The notes below the pieces were generated by a model. The model was given only the letters and a program-made list of their open reading frames with translations, ran no database searches and was not told where the DNA came from. This document shows, piece by piece, positions 9,505 through 18,975 of a stretch of DNA of 64,000 nt (its first letter is position 1; the number at the start of each line of letters is the position of its first letter). The DNA is from a bacterium (GTDB lineage Bacteria > Planctomycetota > Planctomycetia > Isosphaerales > Isosphaeraceae): assembly GCA_016125085.1 (NCBI GenBank), contig WGMM01000019.1:124001-188000 (forward strand). The letters are read 5' to 3'. A program made the position numbers and the translations under genes.

Positions 9505-10749
9505 TCACTTCCCAACGGTGTTGGGGGCGGTCGCATTGCCGAGCCCGGAAATCCAGTGCAAGCCTCCAGATCGATCGATCACGGCGACTTTACGATGCTG
9601 TTTCGCGGCATCCTCATACACAGCGATGTCAGTCAGCCGAACAGCGCCGAAGCCATATTGGCCTTTCAAAGGTATTGAGAAATAGACACCAAGCCGGGAG
9701 CCGTAACGGCCGATCGTCCCTTTCTCGTGGTCGATCGCGAGAAATCGCAGATCCTGGCCCTTCTCTCCGGATCCGTTCGCTCGTTGCTCTTCAGGTTTCG
9801 AAATCCACACGGTCGACGGCGGGCCGCCATCGAACGGAAGTGCTGCTGCCTTCTGGCTCAGATCGGCCGGCACGGCCACGAATCGCATCCGCGAAGAGTC
9901 TTCGAAATATCGCGCTGGTTCACCGGCCCCCTGCGGCCAGTCATGTCGCGACGTAATCTTCGCGGCCGCGGGATCGGTCCAGTCCACCCAGGCCGCCCCC
10001 GGCTTGCGTCCGAAGCTGACGAGAGCCTTCGCCGTCGTTTTACCCTCGACCGTTTCGACCAAGGGCACGAAATGCAGCGGATCTTCCCCATCGGTTTCGA
10101 AATCGACTTGCGATAGTTTTTCGAACGTCAGCTTTTCCCGGTCGAATGACGCCACCATCAGGCTCGGCGCGCCACGATTCGATTCTCCCTCAGCACTGCC
10201 GGAAAACAGAATCAATGCATAACTCTTGCCGTCACGCTCGACGAATTCGATTTCGTCCGGCTCCCAGCCCACTTCGACAGGCTCGCCAATTCGCGTTCCC
10301 TCGCGGTCGAACACCTCATAAAATCCCGGCTTGATGTGTCGGTCGTCGCCTGGCGGCCGCTGAAGCACGACGATCTTGTCGCCCAGTGACGTCAACCCCA
10401 CGGGCCGGCCCTGCAGGTCGACGTTCCGGCGATTCACGGGCGCATGGTCGTACGGCGTTTCCCAAATGGTCACCACCGAATAACGCGGGCAAGTCATCGC
10501 AAGCCGGTTGCCGCCGTCGAAAAACTCCGCATGATCGGCCCTCTGCAGCCCGGTTCGCTGCCTGCCGTGAATCATCCAGCCCTCACCGCCAGCGTTGAAC
10601 GGCATCACGACCTTGCCGGGGCCCTTGATCAACGCCTTCTGAGCGTAAAATGCGATGAAACCCGCTAGGACGAACGACAGAAGCCCCAGGAGCATACGAA
10701 AGGTCACATTGTCGGGCGGAGTCGCACTCTGCTGCATTTCGTCCTGCAT
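9505..10749 (-). CDS. Membrane-anchored protein of unknown function
   Basis: 414 residues with one N-terminal transmembrane helix (TFRMLLGLLSFVLAGFIAFYA) and a large extracytoplasmic domain rich in short beta strands, compatible with a propeller-like fold but without clear repeats. ATG 10749 has AGGA seven bases upstream, better than the TTG at 10764. No catalytic motif seen. About 70 bp upstream of holA, same strand, so possibly the same transcript. Confidence 0.7.
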   Translation of the reverse strand: MQDEMQQSATPPDNVTFRMLLGLLSFVLAGFIAFYAQKALIKGPGKVVMPFNAGGEGWMIHGRQRTGLQRADHAEFFDGGNRLAMTCPRYSVVTIWETPYDHAPVNRRNVDLQGRPVGLTSLGDKIVVLQRPPGDDRHIKPGFYEVFDREGTRIGEPVEVGWEPDEIEFVERDGKSYALILFSGSAEGESNRGAPSLMVASFDREKLTFEKLSQVDFETDGEDPLHFVPLVETVEGKTTAKALVSFGRKPGAAWVDWTDPAAAKITSRHDWPQGAGEPARYFEDSSRMRFVAVPADLSQKAAALPFDGGPPSTVWISKPEEQRANGSGEKGQDLRFLAIDHEKGTIGRYGSRLGVYFSIPLKGQYGFGAVRLTDIAVYEDAAKQHRKVAVIDRSGGLHWISGLGNATAPNTVGK

Positions 10750-11032
10750 CGTTCGGTCCTGCAACTCGTGAATCGGACCTGCGGGTCCACCTCCCCCATG
10801 TCGGGAATTCGATTGAACTCAATTTGCCCGATTCAGGCAAGTCCGAATCACGGCGCAGGAGCCAGGCGCAAACGGGCTTCGAATGCCGAAACCCATCGAC
10901 GCCCGCTCAGTCGCTTCCATTTGTGCAGAGACAAGATAACGAATATCGTCTCTGACGACTCAAGGCCTGCCTTGTTCGCTTGCCAGAAGTAGTTCGAACT
11001 TCATGAATGCCACGAACGAAGCATGACATTCA

Positions 11033-11467
11033 TCAAGGGCAAGGCTTGATTTCATGAATCGGAACCGGTTCGGGCAATTTCGGCACCGGAAATTCGATTT
11101 GATCGATGACGATCGTGAACGTCAGATCCGAAACCGGTAAAGAACCGTTATTGAGGATTCGCAGCTTCAAATCCTCGTCGGTCAAATTGAACACGGTTCC
11201 GTATCGAACGAAGAGGAGATACGCGAGGCCATTCCACTCATTCGGCGGGGTGACTGGTTTCAAACTGGCGTCATTTTTTATGAAATCACCTGCTCCGTAA
11301 GGAACTGGAGTATAGGAGATATCATTTAACGTGATCACGCCGCTACCACCGTTAATACCTCTGCTGAGAATCCGGTAAGCCACGAACAATCCGCTCTGAA
11401 CAGGATTCTGCGCCCTGAGCATGACTGTGTGATCGATAGTCACGAAAACCTCGCGATTCGCCATCAT
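11033..11467 (-). CDS. Hypothetical protein, 144 aa
   Basis: Beta-rich small protein with a Pro-rich tail (PVPKLPEPVPIHEIKPCP). The ATG at 11467 follows AAAGGTGGTGGG, a good ribosome-binding site; the upstream frame to 11629 is less likely to be translated. No signal peptide from this start and no recognised domain. The stretch PVSDLTFTIVIDQIEFP looks like a beta-sandwich strand pair. Confidence 0.55.
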   Translation of the reverse strand: MMANREVFVTIDHTVMLRAQNPVQSGLFVAYRILSRGINGGSGVITLNDISYTPVPYGAGDFIKNDASLKPVTPPNEWNGLAYLLFVRYGTVFNLTDEDLKLRILNNGSLPVSDLTFTIVIDQIEFPVPKLPEPVPIHEIKPCP

Positions 11468-11625
11468 CCCACCACCTTTCTCGAACAGAGTTGAAGGAAC
11501 CGAATGAGAAACCTCTGGAACTACTGAAAATCCAGAAATGATCATAAATCGACGCATCATCGAAATCCATAGTATGTATCGCAGAAATCCGAAAAATTGT
11601 CCGAACATCCCCGCGAATGCACTTG

Positions 11626-11934
11626 TCATATCGAAGAAATCGGTCCCTCAGAACACGATCTCAGCACACAAGCTGTCGAACCGGAAGCTCCCATAATGCA
11701 GATCTCCTGAACACACGCCCGGAACGAAATCGATGCCCATTCTGACCGAAGTTTCGCATCCTTCACGAACCCATCGGACCCAAGCCTGAGTCTGTACCCG
11801 GGACCAGTCGGACAGCGTTCCACCAAAAAATGGGCGAACACGTCGACACCTTTCGAACCCGCCGGTGTATCGTATTCCGGTAAGACGTTACGATCGGTCG
11901 ATCCGTCGGCCCTGTCGCCGAAAATCGATCGCAT
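11626..11934 (-). CDS. Possible small hypothetical protein
   Basis: Low-confidence 102-residue ORF read divergently from the multidomain redox gene at 11961. The middle (residues ~15-60) looks coding-like, but the C-terminal third is Cys/Ser-rich and odd, and no strong ribosome-binding site is seen. It may be a decayed gene or a chance frame. Confidence 0.25.
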   Translation of the reverse strand: MRSIFGDRADGSTDRNVLPEYDTPAGSKGVDVFAHFLVERCPTGPGYRLRLGSDGFVKDAKLRSEWASISFRACVQEICIMGASGSTACVLRSCSEGPISSI

Positions 11935-11960
11935 CGTCCATTTAATCTGGAGAAGTTCCG

Positions 11961-14039
11961 ATGCGGCGCTTCGTCGACGGTTCCGGATTCCGAACGATCG
12001 TGTGCACGCTACTGGTTCTCGCATCTCCGCCGGTCATTCGAGCCGATGACGAACCGGCGAACTCGATCCTCCGCAAAATGCCTGACATCAAGGCGCAAGA
12101 TGTCGCGGGCAGCCCTGTCGATCTGCAGGCTCTTGCCCGGCGAGGCAACGGCCTGGCGATCCTCTTCCGCAGCGAAACCTGCCCGGTTTCGAAACAATAC
12201 GGGCCGACTTTCGCACGGGTCGAAACATCGCTCAGGGAACGGGGTATCGCGACGGTCGTCGTCAACCCGGTCGCAACCGATCCGAAGGACGCCATCGACA
12301 AATTCCGTGCCACGATCCCCGGCATTGCATACGTTCACGATGTCGAAGAAAGGATCGCCGCGGCCCTCATCGCGCGCTCGACGACCGAAGCGTTTCTTTA
12401 CGACAAAGCCCTTACGCTGCGATACCGGGGCGGCATCGACGACCAGTTCGCCGTGGGCACTGCTCTTGAAAAGCCCAGGCACAATTGGCTGGTCGATGCC
12501 GCTGACGACATGGTGTCAGGCCGCGATGTCCGTCTGGCCGTCACCGATCCTTCGGGATGCGTGATCGATCCCCATCAGCCAGCGGGCCAGGCTGACCGAA
12601 ATGTCGAATTGACATTTCATGATCGCATTTCGCGCATCCTGCAGAAGCACTGCCAGGAATGCCATCACGATGGCGGCCTCGCCCCTTTTCCGCTCGTGAC
12701 TTACGACGATGCGAAATCGCACCGGGCCATGATCGCCCGCGAAGTAAAACGAGGCCAGATGCCCCCCTGGTTCGCCGAACCGGCGAAGTCAGACGAAACC
12801 CATCCCGGCTGGCGGAATGACCGCAGCCTGCCGGCTTCGGACAAGGCCGATCTGCTCGCCTGGCTCGGCAGCGATTCGAAGGAGGGCGACCCCGCCGATG
12901 CCCCCCTGCCCAGGAAGTTCGGCGATTCGGGCTGGTCGATCGGCAAGCCGGATCTCGTATTGCAACTGCCTGAGCCGATCGCCATCGCGGCCCAGGGCAA
13001 AATGCCATACCAGATTCGCACCGTCGAAACTGGTCTGACCGATGACAAATGGCTGTCGGCATATGAGATTCGCCCGACCGACCGGCAGGCCGTGCACCAT
13101 GTGCTTGTCTTCCTGCTGCCGCCACGACCCAATGGCAATGAAGACAAAGACCGTGACGAAGACGAAGGCCGCGGCTTTTTCGCCGCCTACGTGCCGGGAA
13201 CGGCTTCGATGACATTACCTGAGGGATATGGCAAAAGGGTGCCGAAAGGCTCGCGATTCCGCTTTCAGATCCACTACACGCCTTATGGAGAAGCGACCGA
13301 GGACCGTCTCGAAATCGGCCTGAAATGGCATGACTCGGCCCCTTCGAAGGAATTGAAAGTCTACGGCCTGTCGAACCCCGCGATCGAAATTCCGCCCGGC
13401 GCGGCCAGACATGCCGAAACGGCGAAAGTCCGAATCCCGGCCGATGTCCGTCTGCTCGGATTTTTGCCGCACATGCACGTTCGCGGCGCGGCCTTCGAAT
13501 ATGCCGTCGAATTTCCGGACGGCAAGCGCCAGGTCATCCTGAACGTTCCTCGTTACGACTTCAACTGGCAGTTGCATTATCAGCTTGCCTCGCCGGTCGA
13601 GGTGCCGGCCGGGTCGACCGTCATCGCCACGGCCATATTCGACAATAGCGAAGCGAACAAGGCCAATCCGGATCCATCGAAAACCGTGCACTGGGGCCAG
13701 CAGACCGACGAGGAAATGCTGCTGGGCTATGTCGAATTCGAAACTGACTCGAAAATCGCCATGCCTGGCCCCGGAAACCGCATCGCCAACGGCCCCCTGG
13801 GCAGAATTCTCGGCGGCGGTGATCCGGAACAGCGCCGGGAACGGCTGTTCCGGCTCCTCGATCGCGACGACGACGGCAAACTTACTCGCGAAGAACTGGG
13901 CCGGCTCGAACGCTTCGTGCCTCGCCTGCGCGATGACCCGGCGCGACTGGATACGCTCCTGAAAACTCTGGACGACGACGAAGACGGCAAGCTTGACCGC
14001 ACCGAGCTGAAAAACCTTCGGAATCTCTCAGGCGGTTGA
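11961..14039 (+). CDS. Redoxin / cytochrome c / copper monooxygenase-like / EF-hand fusion
   Basis: 692-residue exported protein with a signal peptide (residues 1-29). Four parts follow. Residues ~38-190 resemble a redoxin with one Cys (C74, in SETCPVSKQY) where the usual pair would be. CQECH (231-235) is a c-type haem site. Residues ~340-600 resemble the peptidylglycine/dopamine monooxygenase fold, with copper-type His groups (QAVHHVLVF, FQIHYTPYG, LPHMHVRG). The tail has two EF-hand loops (DRDDDGKLTREE and DDDEDGKLDRTE). Start supported by GGAG. The role is inferred as periplasmic copper-dependent oxidation fed by the haem domain. Confidence 0.85.
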   Translation: MRRFVDGSGFRTIVCTLLVLASPPVIRADDEPANSILRKMPDIKAQDVAGSPVDLQALARRGNGLAILFRSETCPVSKQYGPTFARVETSLRERGIATVVVNPVATDPKDAIDKFRATIPGIAYVHDVEERIAAALIARSTTEAFLYDKALTLRYRGGIDDQFAVGTALEKPRHNWLVDAADDMVSGRDVRLAVTDPSGCVIDPHQPAGQADRNVELTFHDRISRILQKHCQECHHDGGLAPFPLVTYDDAKSHRAMIAREVKRGQMPPWFAEPAKSDETHPGWRNDRSLPASDKADLLAWLGSDSKEGDPADAPLPRKFGDSGWSIGKPDLVLQLPEPIAIAAQGKMPYQIRTVETGLTDDKWLSAYEIRPTDRQAVHHVLVFLLPPRPNGNEDKDRDEDEGRGFFAAYVPGTASMTLPEGYGKRVPKGSRFRFQIHYTPYGEATEDRLEIGLKWHDSAPSKELKVYGLSNPAIEIPPGAARHAETAKVRIPADVRLLGFLPHMHVRGAAFEYAVEFPDGKRQVILNVPRYDFNWQLHYQLASPVEVPAGSTVIATAIFDNSEANKANPDPSKTVHWGQQTDEEMLLGYVEFETDSKIAMPGPGNRIANGPLGRILGGGDPEQRRERLFRLLDRDDDGKLTREELGRLERFVPRLRDDPARLDTLLKTLDDDEDGKLDRTELKNLRNLSGG

Positions 14040-14800
14040 ACTTGGCTTCGCAGGTTTCGTAACGGGCGGATCAAAAATTCGCCCTCTCCGCGATGCGTCA
14101 GGAATTCGCCTTCAATTCCGCGACGTACCGAAGAGGGCCTTCAACTTGTCGGTCGCTCAAAATCAATCGAAGCGGTGAGAAAAAATAACGAATAAGCTGA
14201 CCGATAACCAACAACCAACGCTCGGTTCAGCAGCCTGTCCGGTGTGGAGGACAGGCGGAGGATCAGGAAATCGGAAAAGATCAGTACTCCACGAATGAAG
14301 AGCCACAAGGACAGCACCATCACCATCTTCGGACGCGAGCATGTCGAATGCCCGAAAGTTCACGACCGTCGGTCACTCGCTCCGATTGCGACCCGCTCTA
14401 TGAACGTGTCGCTATAATACTGGTTGCCTGAGAGCGTCGATTTTGGACAAGAATTTCGGAAAAATATCGGAAACCCAGCGCCGGAGACATGACCGATCGC
14501 CGGAAAATCCAACGCATCCCAAATTAAAACAAACACTTACGGCACACAACGCCTTTCTTGATCGACCAAATCATTCAGGACCTCAGGATATCAGGACCTT
14601 ATTGTCATGTAACGAGGAATTCGACAAAGATGCGTTTTTCGCCCGCTTACCTGGATTGTCCTTGCCACCGGTCAGGTTCGCGTTTCCGACCTTCCGGAGA
14701 TATCCGGGGTCCGCTGTCGAATGAGTCGCGAAGCCTCGGCACTCTCGGTTAAGATGTACCTCACTTCGAAGGACGCCAACGAGGATCAGGAACCCCCAAA
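14040..14800. other. Long intergenic region upstream of selD
   Basis: About 760 bases with no convincing conserved gene. It contains one possible small membrane ORF (14141..14326, minus) and a TATAAT at 14413. No tRNA-like TpsiC arm is present, so selC is not here. The selD ribosome-binding site (AGGA) lies at its right end. Confidence 0.5.
14141..14326 (-). CDS. Possible small membrane protein, 61 aa
   Basis: Hydrophobic N-terminal half (VLSLWLFIRGVLIFSDFLIL) and a second hydrophobic stretch (SAYSLFFLTASI), so one or two membrane helices. No clear Shine-Dalgarno sequence. Similar in kind to the small membrane proteins at 59-61 kb but not obviously related. Could be a chance frame. Confidence 0.3.
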   Translation of the reverse strand: MVMVLSLWLFIRGVLIFSDFLILRLSSTPDRLLNRALVVGYRSAYSLFFLTASIDFERPTS

Positions 14801-15904
14801 TTGACTCCGGCACGCAAGAAACGGCTGACCGACTACGCCAACTGTGCAGGCTGAGCCGGCAAGATCGCCCCTGGGGCACTCGCGCAGGTACTGCGTGACC
14901 TCATTCGTGACGACCCGGTGGCCGAAGGCCGTCTCGTAGGCATCGAAAGCCGCGACGACGCAGGCGTTTACGTTCTGGACGACCGCACCGCGATCGTTCA
15001 GACGGTCGACTTTTTCGCGCCCCTGCTCGACGACCCCTTCGTCTATGGCCAGATCGCGGCAGCCAATGCCCTCTCCGACATCTACGCCATGAACGCCCGG
15101 CCGCTGACGACGCTCAACCTTGTCGGCTTCCCCGACAACGAACTGCAGATGGAACTGCTGGCGGAAATCCTGGCCGGAGTCGCCGACCGGGTCCGACTTT
15201 CCGGCGCCGTGAACCTGGGCGGGCACTCCGTGCGCGACGCCGAAATCAAGGTCGGTCTGGCCGTGACCGGTGTGGCTTCTCCGGAAGAGATCATCCGCAA
15301 CGACACGCCCCGGCCCGGCGATGTGCTGGTCATCACCAAACCTCTCGGTACCGGCTTCGTCACGACGGCTCACAAACGGGAAAAATGCCCGGACGAAACC
15401 CTTGCGGCGGCCGTGCGGTCGATGATTCAGCTCAACGTGATCGGCCGCGACGCCGCGCGAGCCGCCGGCGGAGCCACGGCACTGACGGACGTCACCGGAT
15501 ATGGCCTGGCCGTGCACGCGTCGGAGATGGTCGAACATCAGGGCCTGGCCGTGCGGCTGTTTCTCGATCGTCTGCCGTGCCTGCCGGGCGTTCTCGACCT
15601 GATCGACGCCGGGGTGAAGAACCGGGCCAACGCATCGAACCGGGCGTATCTCGAAGGTCATGTGCAGTGGGATCTTGCGGAAGACCACGATCCGAAACTC
15701 GCCGAATTGCTCTTCGACCCGCAAACATCCGGCGGACTGCTGATCGCAGTGCCACCGGAACGCTGCGACCGGCTGCTGATCGAATTGCAATCCCGTGGAG
15801 CCCAAGCCGCTGCCGTGATCGGGCGGGTCGAGCCTCGCACAGGCGAAGCCTGGATCGTCGCGTCTCTGGCCGAATCGAATGAAGTCGCTGGAGACACGAG
15901 ATGA
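14801..15904 (+). CDS. selD: Selenide, water dikinase with in-frame UGA (selenocysteine)
   Basis: Makes selenophosphate from selenide and ATP. The conserved body (DDAGVY, QTVDFF, AAANALSDIYAM, GGHSV, DVTGYGL, DPQTSGG) is unmistakable. The open part starts only near 14918, but upstream in the same frame lies MTPARKKRLTDYANCAG-UGA-AGKIAPGALAQVL, the family N-terminus. The UGA (14852-14854, codon 18) falls exactly at the catalytic Cys/Sec and is followed by the conserved Lys. TTG 14801 has AGGA nine bases upstream. A hairpin at 14880-14898 could serve as SECIS. Length 367 with Sec. The stop overlaps the next ATG (ATGA). Confidence 0.93.
14880..14898 (+). promoter_or_regulatory. Candidate bacterial SECIS hairpin in selD
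   Basis: Eight-pair stem (TCGCGCAG with CTGCGTGA, one G-U) and a GTA loop inside the coding sequence. The loop begins 34 bases after the UGA and its first base is G, both within what is described for bacterial SECIS elements read by SelB. A second small hairpin (GCCC/GGGC, 14867-14877) lies closer to the UGA and is a weaker alternative. Folding was done by eye only. Confidence 0.55.
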
Positions 15905-16191
15905 AACCCGCATATGGCAGCGATCGCAGGCCGCCGCTGCCCGCCCGGGCGAAGTGGATCTTCGCGGTGACGGCGGTGCTGGTCTCGGCGTGTTTCGTCG
16001 CGCGTCGGCCTGGAACGAACCTGCATTCATGGCAGAAATGGCTGCTGGATGCCCCCATGCTCGCCATGGTCGCCCTTTCGAGCCTGATCCTGGCCACCTG
16101 GCGGCGTGATCTCCCGATGCCGGTCGAAAATACGCGGGATGAATCGAAAATTCATGAACAGGAGCGGATCGATGCGTGCGAACAGGCGTGA
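15901..16191 (+). CDS. Small two-helix membrane protein
   Basis: 96 residues with two hydrophobic segments (WIFAVTAVLVSACFVA and LDAPMLAMVALSSLILATW) separated by a basic loop, and a charged cytoplasmic tail. Its ATG overlaps the selD stop (ATGA) with GGAG upstream, so it is translationally coupled to selD. Function unknown. It overlaps the next gene by 20 bases. Confidence 0.65.
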   Translation: MKPAYGSDRRPPLPARAKWIFAVTAVLVSACFVARRPGTNLHSWQKWLLDAPMLAMVALSSLILATWRRDLPMPVENTRDESKIHEQERIDACEQA

Positions 16192-17506
16192 ATTGATGCG
16201 AACCGCCGCTGCGGCCACGGCGATTTCGGGGCTCGGAATCGAACCGGCGGCACAATCATCGTCACAGCAGGAACGAGGAAAACGCCGAATGAAAGTGGCC
16301 GCGCTCTGCTCGACATATCATTATCTGTCTCACGCCTACCACATCGTCGGCCGGTTCATCGACGGCTTTCCTCTTTACGACGGCAAGGCCGAACTGCATA
16401 AGCCGTCCGAAGAATTCGAAATCGCATCGATGTATATCGAGCAGGTTTCGCCCGAAACCGACCTGGGTCTGGGCGTGGCGGCCCGGAACAAGATCCCGGT
16501 GTTCGACTCAGTCGAAAAGGCCCTGACGCTCGGCGGCGACAAGCTCGATGTCGATGCCGTCCTGCTGATCGCCGAACACGGCAAATACCCGATCAACGAG
16601 AAATATCAGACCCTTTATCCCCGGCACGATTATTTTTCGAAAATGGTCGGCGTCTTCCGCGCCAGCGGCCGGGGAGTGCCGGTGTTCGTCGACAAGCATC
16701 TGTCGTACGACCGGGCCAGGGCCGCCGAGATGATCGCCTGGAGCGAAGAATTGAAATTCCCGCTCATGGCCGGTTCGAGCCTGCCCGTGACCTGGCGTAG
16801 GCCTGACCTGGAGATTCCGCTGGGCGTCACGATCGAGGACGCCGTCGTACTGAGCCGGGGCGAGATCGAAATCTTCGGCTTCCATGCCCTGGAAACGCTC
16901 CAGTGCTTCGCGGAACGTCGTGGCCTTAACGGCAAGAAGCAAGGCGTGAAAGCCGTCACATGCCTGACGGGCGACGACGTCTGGAAGGCGGCCGACGCCG
17001 GCCGCTGGTCGATGGACTTGCTGGAAACCGCCGCTTCTCGCAGCCAGAGCCGAAACGTCGGCGGGCCGAAGCAGTGCGTAGCCGAATTCAATCCGCCGCC
17101 GAACCGGCCGACATTCCTGCGAACACCGATCTATTTCGAAGTGGAATACGCCGACGGATTCATCGGCAAGGTCGTCACCGCCAACGGTTACGTGGATGAC
17201 ACGACGATCGCCCTGAAATTGAAAGGCCATGAGCCGAACGTCGTCTCCACGAACGTCTATCTGCCCGCACCGCCGGGGGCCAGTTTTTTCAACCCGCTCG
17301 TGCTGAGGATCGAAGACACCTTCCGCACCGGCAAGCCGCCCTATCCACCGGTGCGGACACAACTTACCGGCGGCATTCTCGACGCCCTGCTGGAAAGCCG
17401 ACTTTCCGGCGGCAAGCGGATCACGACGCCCGACCTCGAGAATCTGGATTATTCGGCCCCGGCCGATTCAGGCTACATCCGCACCCCCTGGCCGAACCAG
17501 GCCTGA
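16172..17506 (+). CDS. Tat-exported conserved hypothetical protein
   Basis: 444 residues. The N-terminus resembles a Tat signal (NRRELMRTAAAATAISGLG). ATG 16172 has AGGAGC upstream. The mature part opens with a Rossmann-like KVAALCSTYHYLSHAYHIVGRFIDGF and contains DAVLLIAEHG, suggesting a nucleotide-binding-like fold akin to the Gfo/Idh proteins abundant in planctomycetes, but no cofactor motif is certain. Last gene of the selD transcript; a perfect terminator follows at 17531. Confidence 0.75.
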   Translation: MRANRRELMRTAAAATAISGLGIEPAAQSSSQQERGKRRMKVAALCSTYHYLSHAYHIVGRFIDGFPLYDGKAELHKPSEEFEIASMYIEQVSPETDLGLGVAARNKIPVFDSVEKALTLGGDKLDVDAVLLIAEHGKYPINEKYQTLYPRHDYFSKMVGVFRASGRGVPVFVDKHLSYDRARAAEMIAWSEELKFPLMAGSSLPVTWRRPDLEIPLGVTIEDAVVLSRGEIEIFGFHALETLQCFAERRGLNGKKQGVKAVTCLTGDDVWKAADAGRWSMDLLETAASRSQSRNVGGPKQCVAEFNPPPNRPTFLRTPIYFEVEYADGFIGKVVTANGYVDDTTIALKLKGHEPNVVSTNVYLPAPPGASFFNPLVLRIEDTFRTGKPPYPPVRTQLTGGILDALLESRLSGGKRITTPDLENLDYSAPADSGYIRTPWPNQA

Positions 17507-17530
17507 AGCATTTCGGGCGGAAACGAATAA

Positions 17531-17562
17531 AGCGGAGCCTTCTCGACTGAGAAGGCTCCGCT
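17531..17562. terminator. Perfect bidirectional hairpin terminator
   Basis: Perfect 14-base-pair stem with a GACT loop between two convergent genes (plus gene ending 17506, minus gene ending 17601). T-tracts are weak on both sides, so it may also act as an mRNA-stabilising hairpin. Confidence 0.8.
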
Positions 17563-17600
17563 GGATCGTCACGTCAGGAGTCGTTCGATTCCGCCGTGGG

Positions 17601-18518
17601 TTATCTTGGCAGAGAGCTCGGTATCGTCGGGATGACGGACCGGCCTGCCTGCGTCGTCGTCGACTGGTTTCCGAAGTACAGCGGAGCACTCAGGTATCGC
17701 AGCGAGTTGGCCGCGAAGGAATAGGACTGAATGCCGTTGAGGACCACGAAGAACGGAGCCGCGATGCGTTCGATGAAGATCGTGCCGCGAACGATCGGGT
17801 CGCGATAGACCATGATCCGGTCACCGGGCATGATCTGATAGTTCGTCGTCGGGTCGCCGGCGTTGATGATGGCGGCCATGTTGATCGGCAGAATCTGCTC
17901 GCAACAGGCCCCCGGAGGTGCCGGACGCACCAGGCGAACGTTCTGGTACGATGCGGTCGGCATGATGCCGCCAGCGAACTGGATGGCGTCGAGCACGGTC
18001 TCGTTGCCCGTGATCGGCAGACGGCCAGGTGCACCGACGTCGCCCTGCACGTAATAGAACTTCGAGTTGTAGGCGGCCACGTCGACGATCACGCGATTCG
18101 ACTCGGCCGGCGGCACTGCCTTGAACTCGAGCGTCTCGGGATCTTCCTGAATCAGCCCCAGAGGCTCGTCGTTCAGGTATTTCCGCAAGTGTGCGATGAT
18201 CTTTTCCTTGGCTTCCTCGATCGTCAGGCCGGCCACGTACACGTCGCCGTAGAACCCGAGCGAGATCGTGCCGTCAGGCCGTACCAGGCGTTCGCCCTGG
18301 ATCGGCCGACCCGGAAGCGCTTCGAGCACTTCGACGAGCACGATATCCGGCGGCTCGATCACATAAGGAGGCAAAGTCGTCTTGGACAACTCCCTGGGGA
18401 TGTCAGAATCGGCGATGGTTTCCTCCGGCGTTCTCACGGTTTGACAACCGCACAGCCAGAGGGTGCAAATGCCGGCGCTCAATATCAGGATCGAACGCCA
18501 CGCCCTCCTAGGATTCAT
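17601..18518 (-). CDS. Polysaccharide export lipoprotein (Wza-like)
   Basis: 305-residue outer-membrane polysaccharide export protein. Lipoprotein signal with LCGC lipobox near residue 25. An N-terminal Poly_export domain (residues ~50-165: IEPPDIVLVEVLEALPG, RPDGTISLGFYGDVYVAGLTIEEAKEKI) is followed by an SLBB-type domain (~170-250: YYVQGDVGAPGRLPITG, TVLDAIQFAGG, YQIMPGDRIMVYRDP). A tail of about 50 residues has no clear domain. The inferred role is a channel for exopolysaccharide. No polysaccharide-tyrosine kinase is adjacent. Confidence 0.88.
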   Translation of the reverse strand: MNPRRAWRSILILSAGICTLWLCGCQTVRTPEETIADSDIPRELSKTTLPPYVIEPPDIVLVEVLEALPGRPIQGERLVRPDGTISLGFYGDVYVAGLTIEEAKEKIIAHLRKYLNDEPLGLIQEDPETLEFKAVPPAESNRVIVDVAAYNSKFYYVQGDVGAPGRLPITGNETVLDAIQFAGGIMPTASYQNVRLVRPAPPGACCEQILPINMAAIINAGDPTTNYQIMPGDRIMVYRDPIVRGTIFIERIAAPFFVVLNGIQSYSFAANSLRYLSAPLYFGNQSTTTQAGRSVIPTIPSSLPR

Positions 18519-18975
18519 CCCATTCTCCTTCCTTGGTCGATCTCATGAATCGATGAATTCACCCGGCTGGCGATCCGTCACGTGCCGATGTTCCGGTCGA
18601 TTCCATTCCGACAATGCTGTCGATTTCACTCCTATATTCGTCACTTACCCCTCTATTCGTTAAATTCGGACCAGGAAGATCTTGATTTTTTTCCCGGAGT
18701 CGGGCAACCAACCACCAGCCATTTCGGAGATTCCCGCAAAACCGCCACCACGATCATCACCCGATCCGCCGTTACGACCGCTCCAGCACCTCCGAACGAC
18801 TCAACCTGATTTACCTGAATTATCCGATTTACGTAGAGTGCGCGGCTTTACTCTTCCGAAGTGAAATGTGAATCGATCGAGGAGGATTCCGGGTCGGATT
18901 CGGGCTTGCCGGCACATGGTGCCGTCGGGGCCAGGAGGATCCGGGTCGTACGAAAGACCAGTCAGGAGGGTCAAT
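18519..18975. other. Divergent intergenic region, no gene seen
   Basis: 457 bases between the Wza-like gene and a secreted protein gene read in the opposite direction. Locally more AT-rich. No RNA gene or strong repeat seen; promoters for both genes are expected. Confidence 0.45.

Noticed and set aside
14040-14800. Possible tRNA-Sec gene (selC) upstream of selD
   Set aside because: No TpsiC arm or 8-base acceptor pairing could be found in this stretch.
14918-15904. Shorter selD starting at GTG 14918
   Set aside because: It would lack the conserved N-terminal catalytic loop; the upstream in-frame sequence restores it exactly, apart from the UGA.
14786-16255. Minus-strand ORF opposite selD
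   Set aside because: Shadow; no start signal and Arg/Ala/Gly-rich composition.
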